Of a stretch of 64,000 bases of DNA, positions 1 to 8,192 are shown in pieces (the first letter of the stretch is position 1; the number at the start of each line of letters is the position of its first letter). Below the pieces are notes generated by a model. That model had not been told where the DNA came from. It was given only the letters and a program-made list of their open reading frames with translations, and searched no databases. The DNA is taken from NCBI RefSeq assembly GCF_012516435.1, contig NZ_CP051216.1:486001-550000 (forward strand), written 5' to 3'. The translations under genes were made by a program, and so were the position numbers. The stretch comes from Pseudodesulfovibrio sp. zrk46 (GTDB taxonomy: Bacteria; Desulfobacterota; Desulfovibrionia; Desulfovibrionales; Desulfovibrionaceae).

Positions 1-1079
1 TTGTTGAGCAGACGCTGGGAGTAGAACAGGCCGTAGGAGCCCATGAGATTGCGCTGAATATTGTCTTCCTTGACCACGAGACGCTCCAGCACACCGCTCA
101 TGCGGTGCAGCATGTAGTCGATGAGCGCGGTGGTGTCGGGCATGATCACGCGTTCCACGGAAGAGTGGGAGATGTCACGCTCGTGCCACAGCGCCTGATT
201 CTCCATGGCAGCCAAGGAGTTGGAGCGGATAACGCGAGCCAGACCGCAGAGGTTTTCTGCAGAAATGGGGTTCTTCTTGTGCGGCATGGCCGAGGAGCCC
301 TTCTGCCCCTTGGAGAAACCCTCTTCCACTTCCAGCACTTCGGTGCGCTGCAGGTGGCGAAGTTCCAGGCCCAGGCGTTCGATGCCGCCAGCCAGCATGG
401 CCAGAGCGGTGAAGAACTGTGCGTAGCGGTCGCGCTGCACGATCTGGGTGGAGTGCGGGTCGCACTTCAGACCAAGAATGCGGTTGGTGCGCTCTTCCAG
501 TTCCGGGGCGGAAGCGGCAAAGGTGCCGACCGCGCCGGACAGCTTGCCCACACGAATATTCTCGCGGGCAGCGTCGAAGCGTTCCTGATGGCGCTTGAAT
601 TCGGCGTAGAAACCGGCAAACTTCAGGCCATAGGTAGTGGGCTCAGCGTGGATGCCGTGGGTACGGCCCATGCAGAGGAGGCCCTTGTGCTTGTGCGCCA
701 TATCGTGAAGCACGCCGAGGATGCGCTCGATGCCTTCAGCCACGATGTCACCCGCACGGGTGAGAAGTACGCCGTTGGCAGTGTCCACGATGTCGGAAGA
801 GGTGCAACCGAGGTGGATGTAGCGGGAGCTGGGCCCGACTTTCTCTTCCACGGCTGTCAGGAATGCGATGACGTCGTGCTTGGTGGTTTCCTCGATCTCG
901 AGGATACGATCCAGCTCGAAATCCGCTTTTTCGTGAATTTCGTCGCAGGCTTCCTGGGGCACTTCGCCCATTTCGGTCCAGGCCTTGGTTACGGCCAGTT
1001 CCACTTCAAGCCAGACCCGGAATTTGTTCTCCAGGGTCCAAAGCTCACGCATTGCAGGACGGGAATATCTCTCTAACAT
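1..1079 (-). CDS. purB: Adenylosuccinate lyase (C-terminus cut off by window edge)
   Basis: Cytosolic enzyme of purine synthesis that cleaves SAICAR to AICAR and adenylosuccinate to AMP, releasing fumarate. About 359 residues are visible; the frame is open to base 1, so the C-terminus lies outside the window. The protein begins MLERYSRPAMRELWTLENK, typical of PurB. Visible family landmarks are RYIHLGCTSSDIVDT, the catalytic-His segment GRTHGIHAEPTTYGL and the fumarate-lyase signature GSSAMPHKKNPISAEN. The ATG at 1079 follows a GAGAGG ribosome site. The gene is not obviously in an operon with the FmdB gene upstream, because a terminator lies between them. Assignment is firm; only the 3' end is missing. 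Confidence 0.96.
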   Translation of the reverse strand, partial: MLERYSRPAMRELWTLENKFRVWLEVELAVTKAWTEMGEVPQEACDEIHEKADFELDRILEIEETTKHDVIAFLTAVEEKVGPSSRYIHLGCTSSDIVDTANGVLLTRAGDIVAEGIERILGVLHDMAHKHKGLLCMGRTHGIHAEPTTYGLKFAGFYAEFKRHQERFDAARENIRVGKLSGAVGTFAASAPELEERTNRILGLKCDPHSTQIVQRDRYAQFFTALAMLAGGIERLGLELRHLQRTEVLEVEEGFSKGQKGSSAMPHKKNPISAENLCGLARVIRSNSLAAMENQALWHERDISHSSVERVIMPDTTALIDYMLHRMSGVLERLVVKEDNIQRNLMGSYGLFYSQRLLN

Positions 1080-1123
1080 ATCAGTACCCTCTCGGTGCTA
1101 GTCTCGGTGCGTTGGCTATAACA

Positions 1124-1152
1124 TAAAAAAAGGCAGCCGTGGCTGCCTTTTT
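1124..1152 (-). terminator. Rho-independent terminator after the FmdB-like gene
   Basis: A perfect 9-bp stem (AAGGCAGCC / GGCTGCCTT) with a two-base loop, followed on the minus strand by a run of T. It separates the FmdB-like gene from purB. Confidence 0.8.
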
Positions 1153-1160
1153 CCGCTCAA

Positions 1161-1481
1161 TTACGAAGCGGAGCTAGCGGACGAAGTGTCCGAAGCTTTC
1201 TGTGCGGGAGCTGCGTCCGCTCCACTTGAACTGGAATCGGCTTTGCTTCCGGAATCGGATCCGGCAGGCTGAGCCGCTTCCCCCGGCTGTGAACCGGCGC
1301 TCTTTCCACCATAACCGTCGGCGTACCAGCCACCGCCTTTAAGGTGAAAAGAAGAATGGGAGATGAGGCGCTTGGAATTGCCACCACACTCGGGGCATTC
1401 CATGTCACGATCCTCATAGCCCGACTGCCAATCCTCAAATACGGACTGGCAGCTTTCACATTGATATTCGTAAATAGGCAT
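1161..1481 (-). CDS. FmdB-family zinc-ribbon protein
   Basis: Small putative regulatory zinc-ribbon protein of 106 residues. The N-terminus MPIYEYQCESCQSVFE and the second pair CPECGG give the CxxC...CxxC zinc knuckle typical of the FmdB/CxxC_CXXC_SSSS family. The family is often annotated as a regulator from the Methylophilus formamidase locus, but its biochemical role is unsettled. The C-terminal half is low-complexity, rich in Ser, Ala, Gly and Asp, and probably disordered. The gene lies downstream of the 36-aa basic protein on the same strand and ends in its own terminator. The family call is solid; function is not known. Confidence 0.88.
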   Translation of the reverse strand: MPIYEYQCESCQSVFEDWQSGYEDRDMECPECGGNSKRLISHSSFHLKGGGWYADGYGGKSAGSQPGEAAQPAGSDSGSKADSSSSGADAAPAQKASDTSSASSAS

Positions 1482-1629
1482 CTTGAAACTCTTCCTTTGC
1501 AGGAAGTAAATCGATCAGCGTCCGTCAACTGCAAGACGCGAGAAATCTTCAAGGCCATCGCATATGAGTATACGCGAGGATTTGTAAATTTCGCAGCGAC
1601 GCAGCAGCTGGCGTGCGATGGGCGATTTA

Positions 1630-1740
1630 CTAAGCTTTGGCGGCTTTAGCTTCTTTGATAGCGGCCTTGATGGCCTTCTTGCGGCGCTGACGCTTACGAT
1701 CCAGTTCTTTCTTACGCTCATGCTTCTTGTGACGTGCCAT
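1630..1740 (-). CDS. 36-aa highly basic small protein
   Basis: A short open frame encoding MARHKKHERKKELDRKRQRR followed by a Lys/Ala-rich tail ending AKAAKA. Lys, Arg and His make up more than half of the residues and the tail is predicted helical. A very good ribosome site (AAGGAG, 8 bases before the ATG) supports translation. The composition resembles small ribosome- or RNA-associated basic proteins, but I do not recognise a named family. It lies upstream of the FmdB-like gene on the same strand with a 148-bp gap and may be co-transcribed. Confidence that it is a gene is good; function is unassigned. Confidence 0.72.
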   Translation of the reverse strand: MARHKKHERKKELDRKRQRRKKAIKAAIKEAKAAKA

Positions 1741-1850
1741 AATGGTCTCCTTGATATTTCAGCCCGGTATAGGCTTTTCTTTCTTGCGAGCCGCACTTCA
1801 TATAACAATAGCCCCGGCTTTGTCCAGCACTGAAAGTGATGATTTTCCCC

Positions 1851-1879
1851 TTGACGCAAGCGATTTCCGTGACCATATT
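1851..1879 (+). promoter_or_regulatory. Putative sigma-70 promoter for the 167-aa hypothetical gene
   Basis: TTGACG at 1851-1856 and CATATT at 1874-1879 are separated by 17 bases, placing a start site near 1886, about 32 bases before the ATG at 1918. This is pattern recognition only. Confidence 0.4.
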
Positions 1880-1917
1880 CCCTCTCCAACGCCAATTACG
1901 TATATGAGGATAATATA

Positions 1918-2421
1918 ATGATCAGAAGCGTCAGTGTAAAAAGTGCCGTCAAAGATGCCCTGGAAGCTTTTCAGTTCGACCAGTGGATTCGTTTCTACTT
2001 CATCCAGGAAAAAGGTGAAGAGCTGTGGATCGAGATCCCGGATGAGAACATCAAACAGATTCAGGAAGACCACCCTCACCTGCACCGCTTCGCCGACCTG
2101 GTGAACAACGCTGCCACCGACTACCAACGCTCCCAGGAAAACCTCTGCTCCTACATCGCCGCCCGTCTCGACGGCCAGAAGTACGAGCAGACCGTCCTCC
2201 CTCAGGTATTCGACAACGCCACCTTCAAGGTTGAGATGTACATCTTTAATGTATGGCTCAAGATGCACGAACAGCACCTGGACGAAGAATACATGACCTT
2301 CAACGGCTGGCTGGAAATGTACGATGGCTGGAACTCTCAGGAAGAAGTAAAGGAATACCGCGCCAAACTGCTCGAGTCCGGCGCCGATCCTCAGATCCCT
2401 GAGTGCACCACCGCACAGTAA
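1918..2421 (+). CDS. Hypothetical cytosolic protein, 167 aa
   Basis: I do not recognise the family. The protein is soluble, acidic and rich in aromatic residues (several Trp/Tyr, e.g. FDQWIRFYFIQE and MYDGWNSQEE), with no signal peptide or membrane segment. The ATG follows GAGGA by 7 bases. It is monocistronic: a sigma-70-like promoter sits upstream and a strong hairpin terminator follows the stop. Codon use resembles its neighbours, so there is no sign of recent transfer. It is probably a lineage-conserved protein of unknown function. Confidence 0.82.
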   Translation: MIRSVSVKSAVKDALEAFQFDQWIRFYFIQEKGEELWIEIPDENIKQIQEDHPHLHRFADLVNNAATDYQRSQENLCSYIAARLDGQKYEQTVLPQVFDNATFKVEMYIFNVWLKMHEQHLDEEYMTFNGWLEMYDGWNSQEEVKEYRAKLLESGADPQIPECTTAQ

Positions 2422-2435
2422 TTTATCATTTCGCA

Positions 2436-2475
2436 CAAAAAGCCCCCGGCTCCGTTTGGAACCGGGGGCTTTTTT
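2436..2475. terminator. Bidirectional terminator
   Basis: AAAAAGCCCCCGG and CCGGGGGCTTTTTT form a GC-rich stem flanked by A and T runs. It serves both the 167-aa gene (plus) and the convergent 65-aa gene (minus). Confidence 0.88.
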
Positions 2476-2495
2476 CATGTCTTGGAAAGCTCGTA

Positions 2496-2693
2496 CTACT
2501 TGTCTTTCTTTTTGGGTTTCTTCTGCACGTCGGTAACCTTGCCGCCCTTACCCTTGATGACAACCTTGCCGCTCGAGGGCTTCTTTTTTGAATCATTGGC
2601 AGCGACCAAAAGCGCTTGGTCATCGAACGCCACAGTCCCGGCAAAACAGGGGGTGGCCAGCATCAGGCAAAGGATCAATATAAATATTCTCAT
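2496..2693 (-). CDS. Small secreted Lys-rich protein, 65 aa
   Basis: Begins MRIFILILCLMLATPCFAG, a clear signal peptide with a likely cleavage site after CFA (residue 18). The mature part is about 47 residues, very basic and lysine-rich, ending KKPKKKDK. An in-frame upstream start would add 32 residues, but the start chosen here has GGAG 8 bases upstream and places the signal peptide at the N-terminus. It converges on the 167-aa gene and shares its terminator. No family recognised; a small periplasmic polycation is all that can be said. Confidence 0.65.
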   Translation of the reverse strand: MRIFILILCLMLATPCFAGTVAFDDQALLVAANDSKKKPSSGKVVIKGKGGKVTDVQKKPKKKDK

Positions 2694-2855
2694 GCAAAGA
2701 CTCCACACACCATATAGCAAAGGGTGTGCCCTATACAAAAAGCAATGAAGACAAACCGTTAACAAAATCAAGGGTAGCATTATGCGCACATTTCGTCACG
2801 CAGTGCACTAGTATTTCCCACTGGCGCAAAATGTAGGCATCGCCTCCCGCCCCTG

Positions 2856-3461
2856 TCAATACAGGAGCGCACCCACGGTTTCCTGCCGCAAACCTCGATC
2901 GAAATAGAGCGACGACACTGTGGCATCGATATCGCGCAAGCCGTCCTCGTCGCCGCGCAACACGGTTCCCACACACTTGATCATGCACTGGCTTGTGTAC
3001 ACGATATAGATGACCGACGTGATTGGCCGTCCATCGCTGTCATGGGCATCCAGCTCCATGCGGAGCATATTCTTGGCCTTGTCAAAATTGGCCCGCCGCA
3101 GACAGACAGAACGTTTGGCGCACCCATCCTTTGCGTGACGCGACACCTGACGAACCACATATCGATTGAAGTTGTTGATAGCGGTCTTGGACACTACCCG
3201 GCCATGAAGCTCGGTCACGGTCAGATGCGCCTCACGGTCTTCAAGCACGTACCCCGCACTTCGCCCGGCGCTGTCCATACCGCTCACAATACCATCCAGA
3301 AACTCAGCCTGATCCAGAATGGAAGGAGAGACCTCTTTCCACCCCTTGGCGAGCCAGATGGTATAACCAAGATCCCGGTTGTAGTATGGCACGGATGCTT
3401 TGGCCGGGACCGCACAAAACAAAACCATTGCCGTCATTGCGGCTACATAAAAAAATCGCAT
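2856..3461 (-). CDS. Secreted hypothetical protein, 201 aa
   Basis: An N-terminal signal peptide (hydrophobic residues 3-20, cleavage near VPAKA/SVP) precedes a soluble domain of about 175 residues. The mature start PYYNRDLGYTIWLAKGWKEV resembles the opening of periplasmic proteins of the PsbP/DUF1795 type (a Tyr..GY.I..P.GW pattern), but that similarity is only suggestive. Four cysteines (DGCAKRSVC and SQCMIKC) may form disulfides. The ATG follows GAGG by 7 bases. The gene stands alone between divergent neighbours. Confidence 0.75.
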   Translation of the reverse strand: MRFFYVAAMTAMVLFCAVPAKASVPYYNRDLGYTIWLAKGWKEVSPSILDQAEFLDGIVSGMDSAGRSAGYVLEDREAHLTVTELHGRVVSKTAINNFNRYVVRQVSRHAKDGCAKRSVCLRRANFDKAKNMLRMELDAHDSDGRPITSVIYIVYTSQCMIKCVGTVLRGDEDGLRDIDATVSSLYFDRGLRQETVGALLY

Positions 3462-3635
3462 GGGAAAACCTCAGCTTCATGAATTGAAGCAGTCAGAGCA
3501 GGAGGAGACATTAGGCCAATTTCCTGTGAAACACAATTGACGAATGATATTTTCTCTCCTCCCCTTCCCACAATCCGCCAGGGATGCTATCTTATTGGTA
3601 GAAGTGAAAACCCTATCATATCACGGAGGAGCGTC

Positions 3636-3908
3636 ATGAGGAGCTATACCTGTATCGTCGAAGGCAAGGTCACGGGCGGAAACTTCCAATCCTGGACCCA
3701 AAGCACCGCACAACAACTCGGCCTGACCGGCTGGGTCCGCTACATTGGGGACAAGAAGGCCGAAGTCCTGATTCAGGGCGATGCCGAAGCATACGCAACA
3801 TTCCGCGAACGCCTGAAGTCCGAATCCCCGGTGGTTGATCTGATCAGCGTGTCATGCAATGCCATTGACTACGACAAGACGCACGACAACTTCGCCGTGC
3901 GCGGCTAG
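3636..3908 (+). CDS. Acylphosphatase-like protein lacking the catalytic Arg and Asn
   Basis: A 90-residue protein with the acylphosphatase fold signature: a G-K-V-T-G-G-N-F segment, then LGLTGWVRYIGDKKAEV and a C-terminal beta strand. Genuine acylphosphatases hydrolyse acyl phosphates with an Arg in the GxVQGVxFR loop and an Asn in the GWVRN segment. Here the loop reads GKVTGGNFQSW (Arg replaced by Gln) and GWVRY (Asn replaced by Tyr). The enzyme is therefore predicted inactive or repurposed. The start is the ATG preceded by CACGGAGG; an upstream in-frame extension has no ribosome site. Family assignment is good; catalytic loss is read directly from the sequence. Confidence 0.8.
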   Translation: MRSYTCIVEGKVTGGNFQSWTQSTAQQLGLTGWVRYIGDKKAEVLIQGDAEAYATFRERLKSESPVVDLISVSCNAIDYDKTHDNFAVRG

Positions 3909-3953
3909 ATATTTCATTGCACAGCCGAATGCGCTCCGGCGGAGCCATGTCAC

Positions 3954-3990
3954 CGCCCTTGGTCGTGAGTATCAATCATGACCAAGGGCG
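3954..3990 (+). terminator. Hairpin, likely terminator of the acylphosphatase-like gene
   Basis: An 11-bp perfect inverted repeat (CGCCCTTGGTC / GACCAAGGGCG) with a 15-base loop follows the stop codon by about 45 bases. The T-run is weak, so termination efficiency is uncertain. Confidence 0.5.
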
Positions 3991-4045
3991 TCTTGCGCTT
4001 TGTACAGGCTTTGCCCATTGCCCGCAAAAAGGGTAGAGATTCCCC

Positions 4046-5467
4046 ATGCCCCATCGCCGTCGACTCACCATCGCCACCAAACTCCTTGTCTGGTCCGGCA
4101 CCCTCATCATCGTCTTCTTTGCCACCACGGCCTTTCTCTTCAAACAGGTACGCAACGACGCCGAGGTCTCCAGCCGTATTGTGGCTGTGAACCACGACCT
4201 CGACTCCGCCATCCAGCGCATGCTGGAGCGTCTCTACGCTGTTCAGGACAACATCCGACGCTACAAGGTTCTCGGCAACGAAGAAGTTGTTTCCTTTATC
4301 GTTGAAGACCTGGACCGCTTCGGTGAGATTCTGAAGGCAACCCTCAAAAAGCACCCTTCCTACCGCTACGACTGGCAGGATCTCACCAAAGAGTATGAAC
4401 TCACCATCGATCCGGAAGATTCTCCACGAGAAACCCTTGCCCCGGACACCACTATCAAGGACTGGACCGACATCCTTGAACAGTCCCTGCTGGAGAATCA
4501 GGCGGACATGGAATTGAGCCTGACCCATCTACATGAAGCGGGCGAGACAGCATCCAACTGGGGTCTGTACGGACTCATTCTCTGCCTCGCCATGGGTGTG
4601 GGCGGCAGCTTGGCTCTGGCTTACAGCCTCAACCGCTCCCTCAAGGAGATACGCAGCGGCATCAGGGAGCTGGGTACGGGATCAACCCCGCGCGACGTAC
4701 GCGTGCTCTCCGGCGACGAGCTGGGAGAACTCGCTCAAGCCTTCAACCGCATGGCCGGCCGTCTTCGCCGCGAAGAACAGATGCGCGCCGACTTCATCGC
4801 CATGCTCAGCCATGAGATTCGGACGCCGCTCACCTCCATCCGCGAATCCGTAGATCTCATCGGGTCCGGCGCGTTCGGCGAGGTGAATGAGAAACAGGAG
4901 CGGTTCCTCTCCATTGCCGAAAAGGAATCAGTTCGCCTCTCCGATCTCCTGACTCGTCTCATGACCGTCTCACGCATGGAATCCAAATCGCTCGACCTGA
5001 ACCTGGAAGAGGTCGAATGCGTCCGCCTCGTGGATTCCGCACTTGAGCGAATCGCCCCCGCCGCACAGGCCAAAGGGATCACCCTCAACGCAGAACCCAT
5101 TGAAGGCACTCCCACCTGCCAATGCGATTCCGGCCATATCCGACAGGTGCTCCTTAATCTGGTGGGCAACGCCATCAAATTTTCTCCAGAAGGCTCCACG
5201 GTCAGCGTGGCAGCCAAGGTTGACGGCGATCGCATGATCTTTTCCGTCACCGACAACGGCCCCGGCATTTCCGAAGACGAGCAGGGGCGCATTTTCCAGA
5301 AATACTATCGAGACCCCAGCGTGCGTGAAAGCGTTGACGGGGCAGGCCTCGGCCTTGCCATCGCCCGACGCATCGTACAAGGCCACGGTGGTGAAATCCA
5401 AGTCGCGAGCAGCCCCGGCCAAGGCGCGACATTTTCCTTTTCCATACCCGCAAAGGACGAACAATGA
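4046..5467 (+). CDS. Membrane sensor histidine kinase
   Basis: Two-component sensor of 473 residues. Transmembrane helix about 12-33, a periplasmic helical sensor of about 135 residues, a second helix about 171-193, then HAMP, HisKA with the H-box SHEIRTPL (His near 256) and an HATPase domain with NLVGNAIKF, DNGPGIS and GAGLGLAIA boxes. The stop overlaps the next gene by 4 bp (ATGA), so it almost certainly phosphorylates the adjacent NtrC-type regulator. The ribosome site is weak (GGTAGAG). The input signal is not evident. The kinase call is firm. Confidence 0.93.
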   Translation: MPHRRRLTIATKLLVWSGTLIIVFFATTAFLFKQVRNDAEVSSRIVAVNHDLDSAIQRMLERLYAVQDNIRRYKVLGNEEVVSFIVEDLDRFGEILKATLKKHPSYRYDWQDLTKEYELTIDPEDSPRETLAPDTTIKDWTDILEQSLLENQADMELSLTHLHEAGETASNWGLYGLILCLAMGVGGSLALAYSLNRSLKEIRSGIRELGTGSTPRDVRVLSGDELGELAQAFNRMAGRLRREEQMRADFIAMLSHEIRTPLTSIRESVDLIGSGAFGEVNEKQERFLSIAEKESVRLSDLLTRLMTVSRMESKSLDLNLEEVECVRLVDSALERIAPAAQAKGITLNAEPIEGTPTCQCDSGHIRQVLLNLVGNAIKFSPEGSTVSVAAKVDGDRMIFSVTDNGPGISEDEQGRIFQKYYRDPSVRESVDGAGLGLAIARRIVQGHGGEIQVASSPGQGATFSFSIPAKDEQ

Positions 5468-6822
5468 GCAACCCGAATATCCCCACCGTCCTCGTAGTGG
5501 ACGACGACGAGAACATCCTGCAGGTGCTGGAAGCACGCCTGCTTTCCTCTGGCATCACCCCGCTGCTGGCCGACCGCGCCGAGACCGCGCTGGAGATGCT
5601 GGCCAACGAGCCCGTGGATTGCATCGTCTCCGACATCAAGATGCCCGGCATGGGTGGTCACGGTCTGCTCAAGGAAGTGTTGGAGAACTGGCCGCACATC
5701 CCTATCATCATGCTCACGGCGCACGGGACCATACCTGACGCTGTCAGCTCCATCCAGGCCGGCGCTGCCGACTATCTGGCCAAGCCTTTTGACGGCAAGG
5801 AACTTATACGCCGCATCCGGGCCATCATGGAGAAGCCCGCTCCGCAGCCTGCGGCCAAGCCAGCCTCCGCCCCTGCACCGGAAGGTTCTGCATCCGATCA
5901 GATATGGGGCGGTGAAGCCCCGGCCATGGCTCGTTTTCTGGAGCTCCTCGAACGCGTGGCCCGCTCCACGGTCTCGGTATTGCTGCTCGGTGAATCCGGT
6001 ACTGGCAAGGAAATGGCGGCCCGCATTCTTCACGATCACAGCCCCCGTGCGGACGGCCCGTTCGTGGTGGTGGACTGCGGCTCTACCCAGCCCACGTTGC
6101 TTGAAAGCGAACTCTTCGGGCACGTCAAAGGCTCATTCACCCATGCGGTAAAAGACAAGAAAGGACTCATTGAGGAGGCTGATGGCGGCACCCTGTTCCT
6201 TGACGAGATCGGCAACATTTCCCACGAGATGCAGACCCGCCTGCTCCGTTTTCTCCAAGAAGGCACCATTCGCCGCGTGGGCGACACCAAGGAGCGCACT
6301 GTAACCTGCCGCGTCATTGCTGCCACCAATGCAAACCTGCCCGCCAAGGTTCGAGAAGGCGAGTTCCGTGAAGACCTCTACTACCGTCTCAAGGTCGTCA
6401 CCCTGACCATTCCGCCACTGCGTGAACGCAAAGAGGACATCCCTGTATTGGTGGATCGGTTCCTTGATTCTCTTTCCCACGAACAGGGACAGCCCGGCGC
6501 ATCCATCACAGACGCAGCCATGACCCGGCTCATGGAGCACCCGTGGCCCGGCAATGTCCGTGAGCTCAAGCATACGCTTCAGGGAGCGCTCGTTTTCTGT
6601 CGTGACAATCGTGTCGACGTGCAAGACATGCAGATTGAGCCCGTGCCAACCGATTCCCCTGCCGCTACGGGCGATTCGCTTTCCCTTGAGGCAAACGAAA
6701 AGCAGACCATCATTCGCGCGCTTGAGCACGCCAACGGCGTCAAGAAAGATGCCGCCGACGCGCTCGGCATCAGTCGAAGGGCTATTCACTACAAGATAAA
6801 GAAGTATGGAATCGGAGAGTAA
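5464..6822 (+). CDS. NtrC-family sigma-54-dependent response regulator
   Basis: Cytosolic transcription activator of 452 residues. Receiver domain 7-118 with phospho-acceptor Asp near 57 (VSDIKMPG), a linker rich in Pro/Ala, an AAA+ domain about 145-370 with Walker A GESGTGKE, and a C-terminal Fis-type helix-turn-helix (ADALGISRRAIHYKIKKYG). The sigma-54 contact loop, usually GAFTGA, reads GSFTHA here. It is translationally coupled to the preceding kinase, forming a complete two-component pair. The targets are unknown. Loop divergence may affect coupling to sigma-54 but does not by itself prove inactivity. Confidence 0.93.
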   Translation: MSNPNIPTVLVVDDDENILQVLEARLLSSGITPLLADRAETALEMLANEPVDCIVSDIKMPGMGGHGLLKEVLENWPHIPIIMLTAHGTIPDAVSSIQAGAADYLAKPFDGKELIRRIRAIMEKPAPQPAAKPASAPAPEGSASDQIWGGEAPAMARFLELLERVARSTVSVLLLGESGTGKEMAARILHDHSPRADGPFVVVDCGSTQPTLLESELFGHVKGSFTHAVKDKKGLIEEADGGTLFLDEIGNISHEMQTRLLRFLQEGTIRRVGDTKERTVTCRVIAATNANLPAKVREGEFREDLYYRLKVVTLTIPPLRERKEDIPVLVDRFLDSLSHEQGQPGASITDAAMTRLMEHPWPGNVRELKHTLQGALVFCRDNRVDVQDMQIEPVPTDSPAATGDSLSLEANEKQTIIRALEHANGVKKDAADALGISRRAIHYKIKKYGIGE

Positions 6823-7211
6823 GGAGAGTCAGATTTTGAAGCCGCCTGTGGCGGGAGGAAGAGTAGACTAGCAGGGCTGTCTGTCCTGCACCCGACCAAA
6901 GGCCGAGGCCTTTGGAATCCCAATTGCGGCTTTCGCCGCACAATATTTACTAAAACACTTCCCAAGCTAGAAGGATTTCGAGCGAAACGAGCGACAAAAA
7001 GTTTAGGAGGGTGTCGGGAGCCCTTTCCTCAAAGGGTTCCCAACCTGTCAGAGACGCCCCACCGACGAGACGACCATCGGCAGGCCCACCACCCTTTATA
7101 TTTTATCATTATTCTTCACTATGCCGGACTTGCAAGACCGGAACGCCTTGGTATATGAATAATAGTTCCGGCCCAGCCGAAATTTCGAATTACATCGGAG
7201 ACACCCAGTTC
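6823..7211. other. 389-bp intergenic region with inverted repeats
   Basis: No convincing gene. It contains several short inverted repeats, the strongest a stem GGGAGCCCTTT / AAAGGGTTCCC at 7016-7041 with a 4-base loop, and a GC-rich patch around AAAGGCCGAGGCCTTT near 6898. Frames reading through it into the CheV gene lack a ribosome site. The texture resembles a degenerate repeat or gene remnant of the sort scattered through Desulfovibrio genomes, but I cannot prove that. Confidence 0.4.
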
Positions 7212-8174
7212 ATGTCTGAAACAAAGATACTTCTCGAATCCGGCACCAACGAGCTTGAGATCGTGGAATTCTACCTCGACGAAAAACGAGGCGAAGAAAA
7301 ATACCGCGGTTTTTACGGCATCAACGTTGCCAAGGTACTGGAAATTCTCCAGATGCCAGAACTCACCGACATGCCTGAGGTCTCCCACCCAGCAGTTCTC
7401 GGCGCGTTTAACCTGCGCGACGAGATCATCCCGCTCATCGACCTGGCTGGCTGGCTAAACAAAAAACGCAAACAGACAGAACCGCCCAAGGTCATCGTCA
7501 CCGAGTTCAACCGAACCAAATCAGCATTTCTGGTTTCCGGAGTGACCCGCATCCACCGTATCAATTGGAACGAGGTGGAAGCGCCCACGGGTTATGTCTC
7601 TTCCCTGACAGTCAACTCCATCACCGGCGTGGTCAAATTCACTGACCGCATCATCTTCATTCTGGACATGGAGAAAATCTGTGCGGATTTGAACCCGGAT
7701 GGCGCCCCCATTGAGGAAACGCCCCCCGCAATCATGGAAGAGATCAAGCAGAAACACCTCAATGCGCTGGTAGTGGATGACTCCACCATGGCACGCAAAA
7801 TGATCGCAGGGATCCTTGAAAAATCCGGCTTCATCGTTCAGACAGCAGACAATGGCGATGCAGCCTGGCAAATGCTGCGGAAATACAAACGCAAATCGGT
7901 AGAGAAAAATAAGCCATTGTACGACTATGTCGATGTTGTCGTTTCGGACATCGAAATGCCTATCATGGATGGCCACACTCTCACTCGCTCCATTAAGGAA
8001 GACCCCATCCTGAAGCACATTCCAGTGGTGCTCTGCTCGTCCATCATCACGGAAACCCTGCACCACAAGGGTGTTGCGGTGGGCGCAGATGCCCAGGTAT
8101 CCAAGGCCGAGCTCAATGACCTTGTGGGCAAGGTGCATGACATCCTGAAATCACGTGGCGCAGGCCAAGAATAA
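7212..8174 (+). CDS. cheV: CheV-type chemotaxis coupling protein (CheW + receiver)
   Basis: A 320-residue cytosolic adaptor linking chemoreceptors to CheA. The N-terminal CheW domain (about 1-155) contains VLGAFNLRDEIIPLIDLAGW, and the C-terminal receiver domain (about 185-318) has VVDDSTMARK and the phospho-Asp segment VVVSDIEMPIMDG. The start MSETKILLE is chosen because GGAGA lies upstream and this matches normal CheV length; a longer open frame upstream runs through intergenic repeat sequence. The next gene follows after 18 bp. No other che genes are nearby, so this is an orphan CheV. Confidence 0.9.
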   Translation: MSETKILLESGTNELEIVEFYLDEKRGEEKYRGFYGINVAKVLEILQMPELTDMPEVSHPAVLGAFNLRDEIIPLIDLAGWLNKKRKQTEPPKVIVTEFNRTKSAFLVSGVTRIHRINWNEVEAPTGYVSSLTVNSITGVVKFTDRIIFILDMEKICADLNPDGAPIEETPPAIMEEIKQKHLNALVVDDSTMARKMIAGILEKSGFIVQTADNGDAAWQMLRKYKRKSVEKNKPLYDYVDVVVSDIEMPIMDGHTLTRSIKEDPILKHIPVVLCSSIITETLHHKGVAVGADAQVSKAELNDLVGKVHDILKSRGAGQE

Positions 8175-8192
8175 AACGGACCGGACCACACC

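Noticed and set aside
105..1076. Long plus-strand frame of 323 codons at the left edge
   Set aside because: It is antisense to purB, which shows the full PurB signature on the minus strand; codon-bias shadow.
2694..2789. N-terminal extension of 32 residues for the 65-aa secreted protein
   Set aside because: It would place the signal peptide internally and has no ribosome site; the shorter start has GGAG at good distance.
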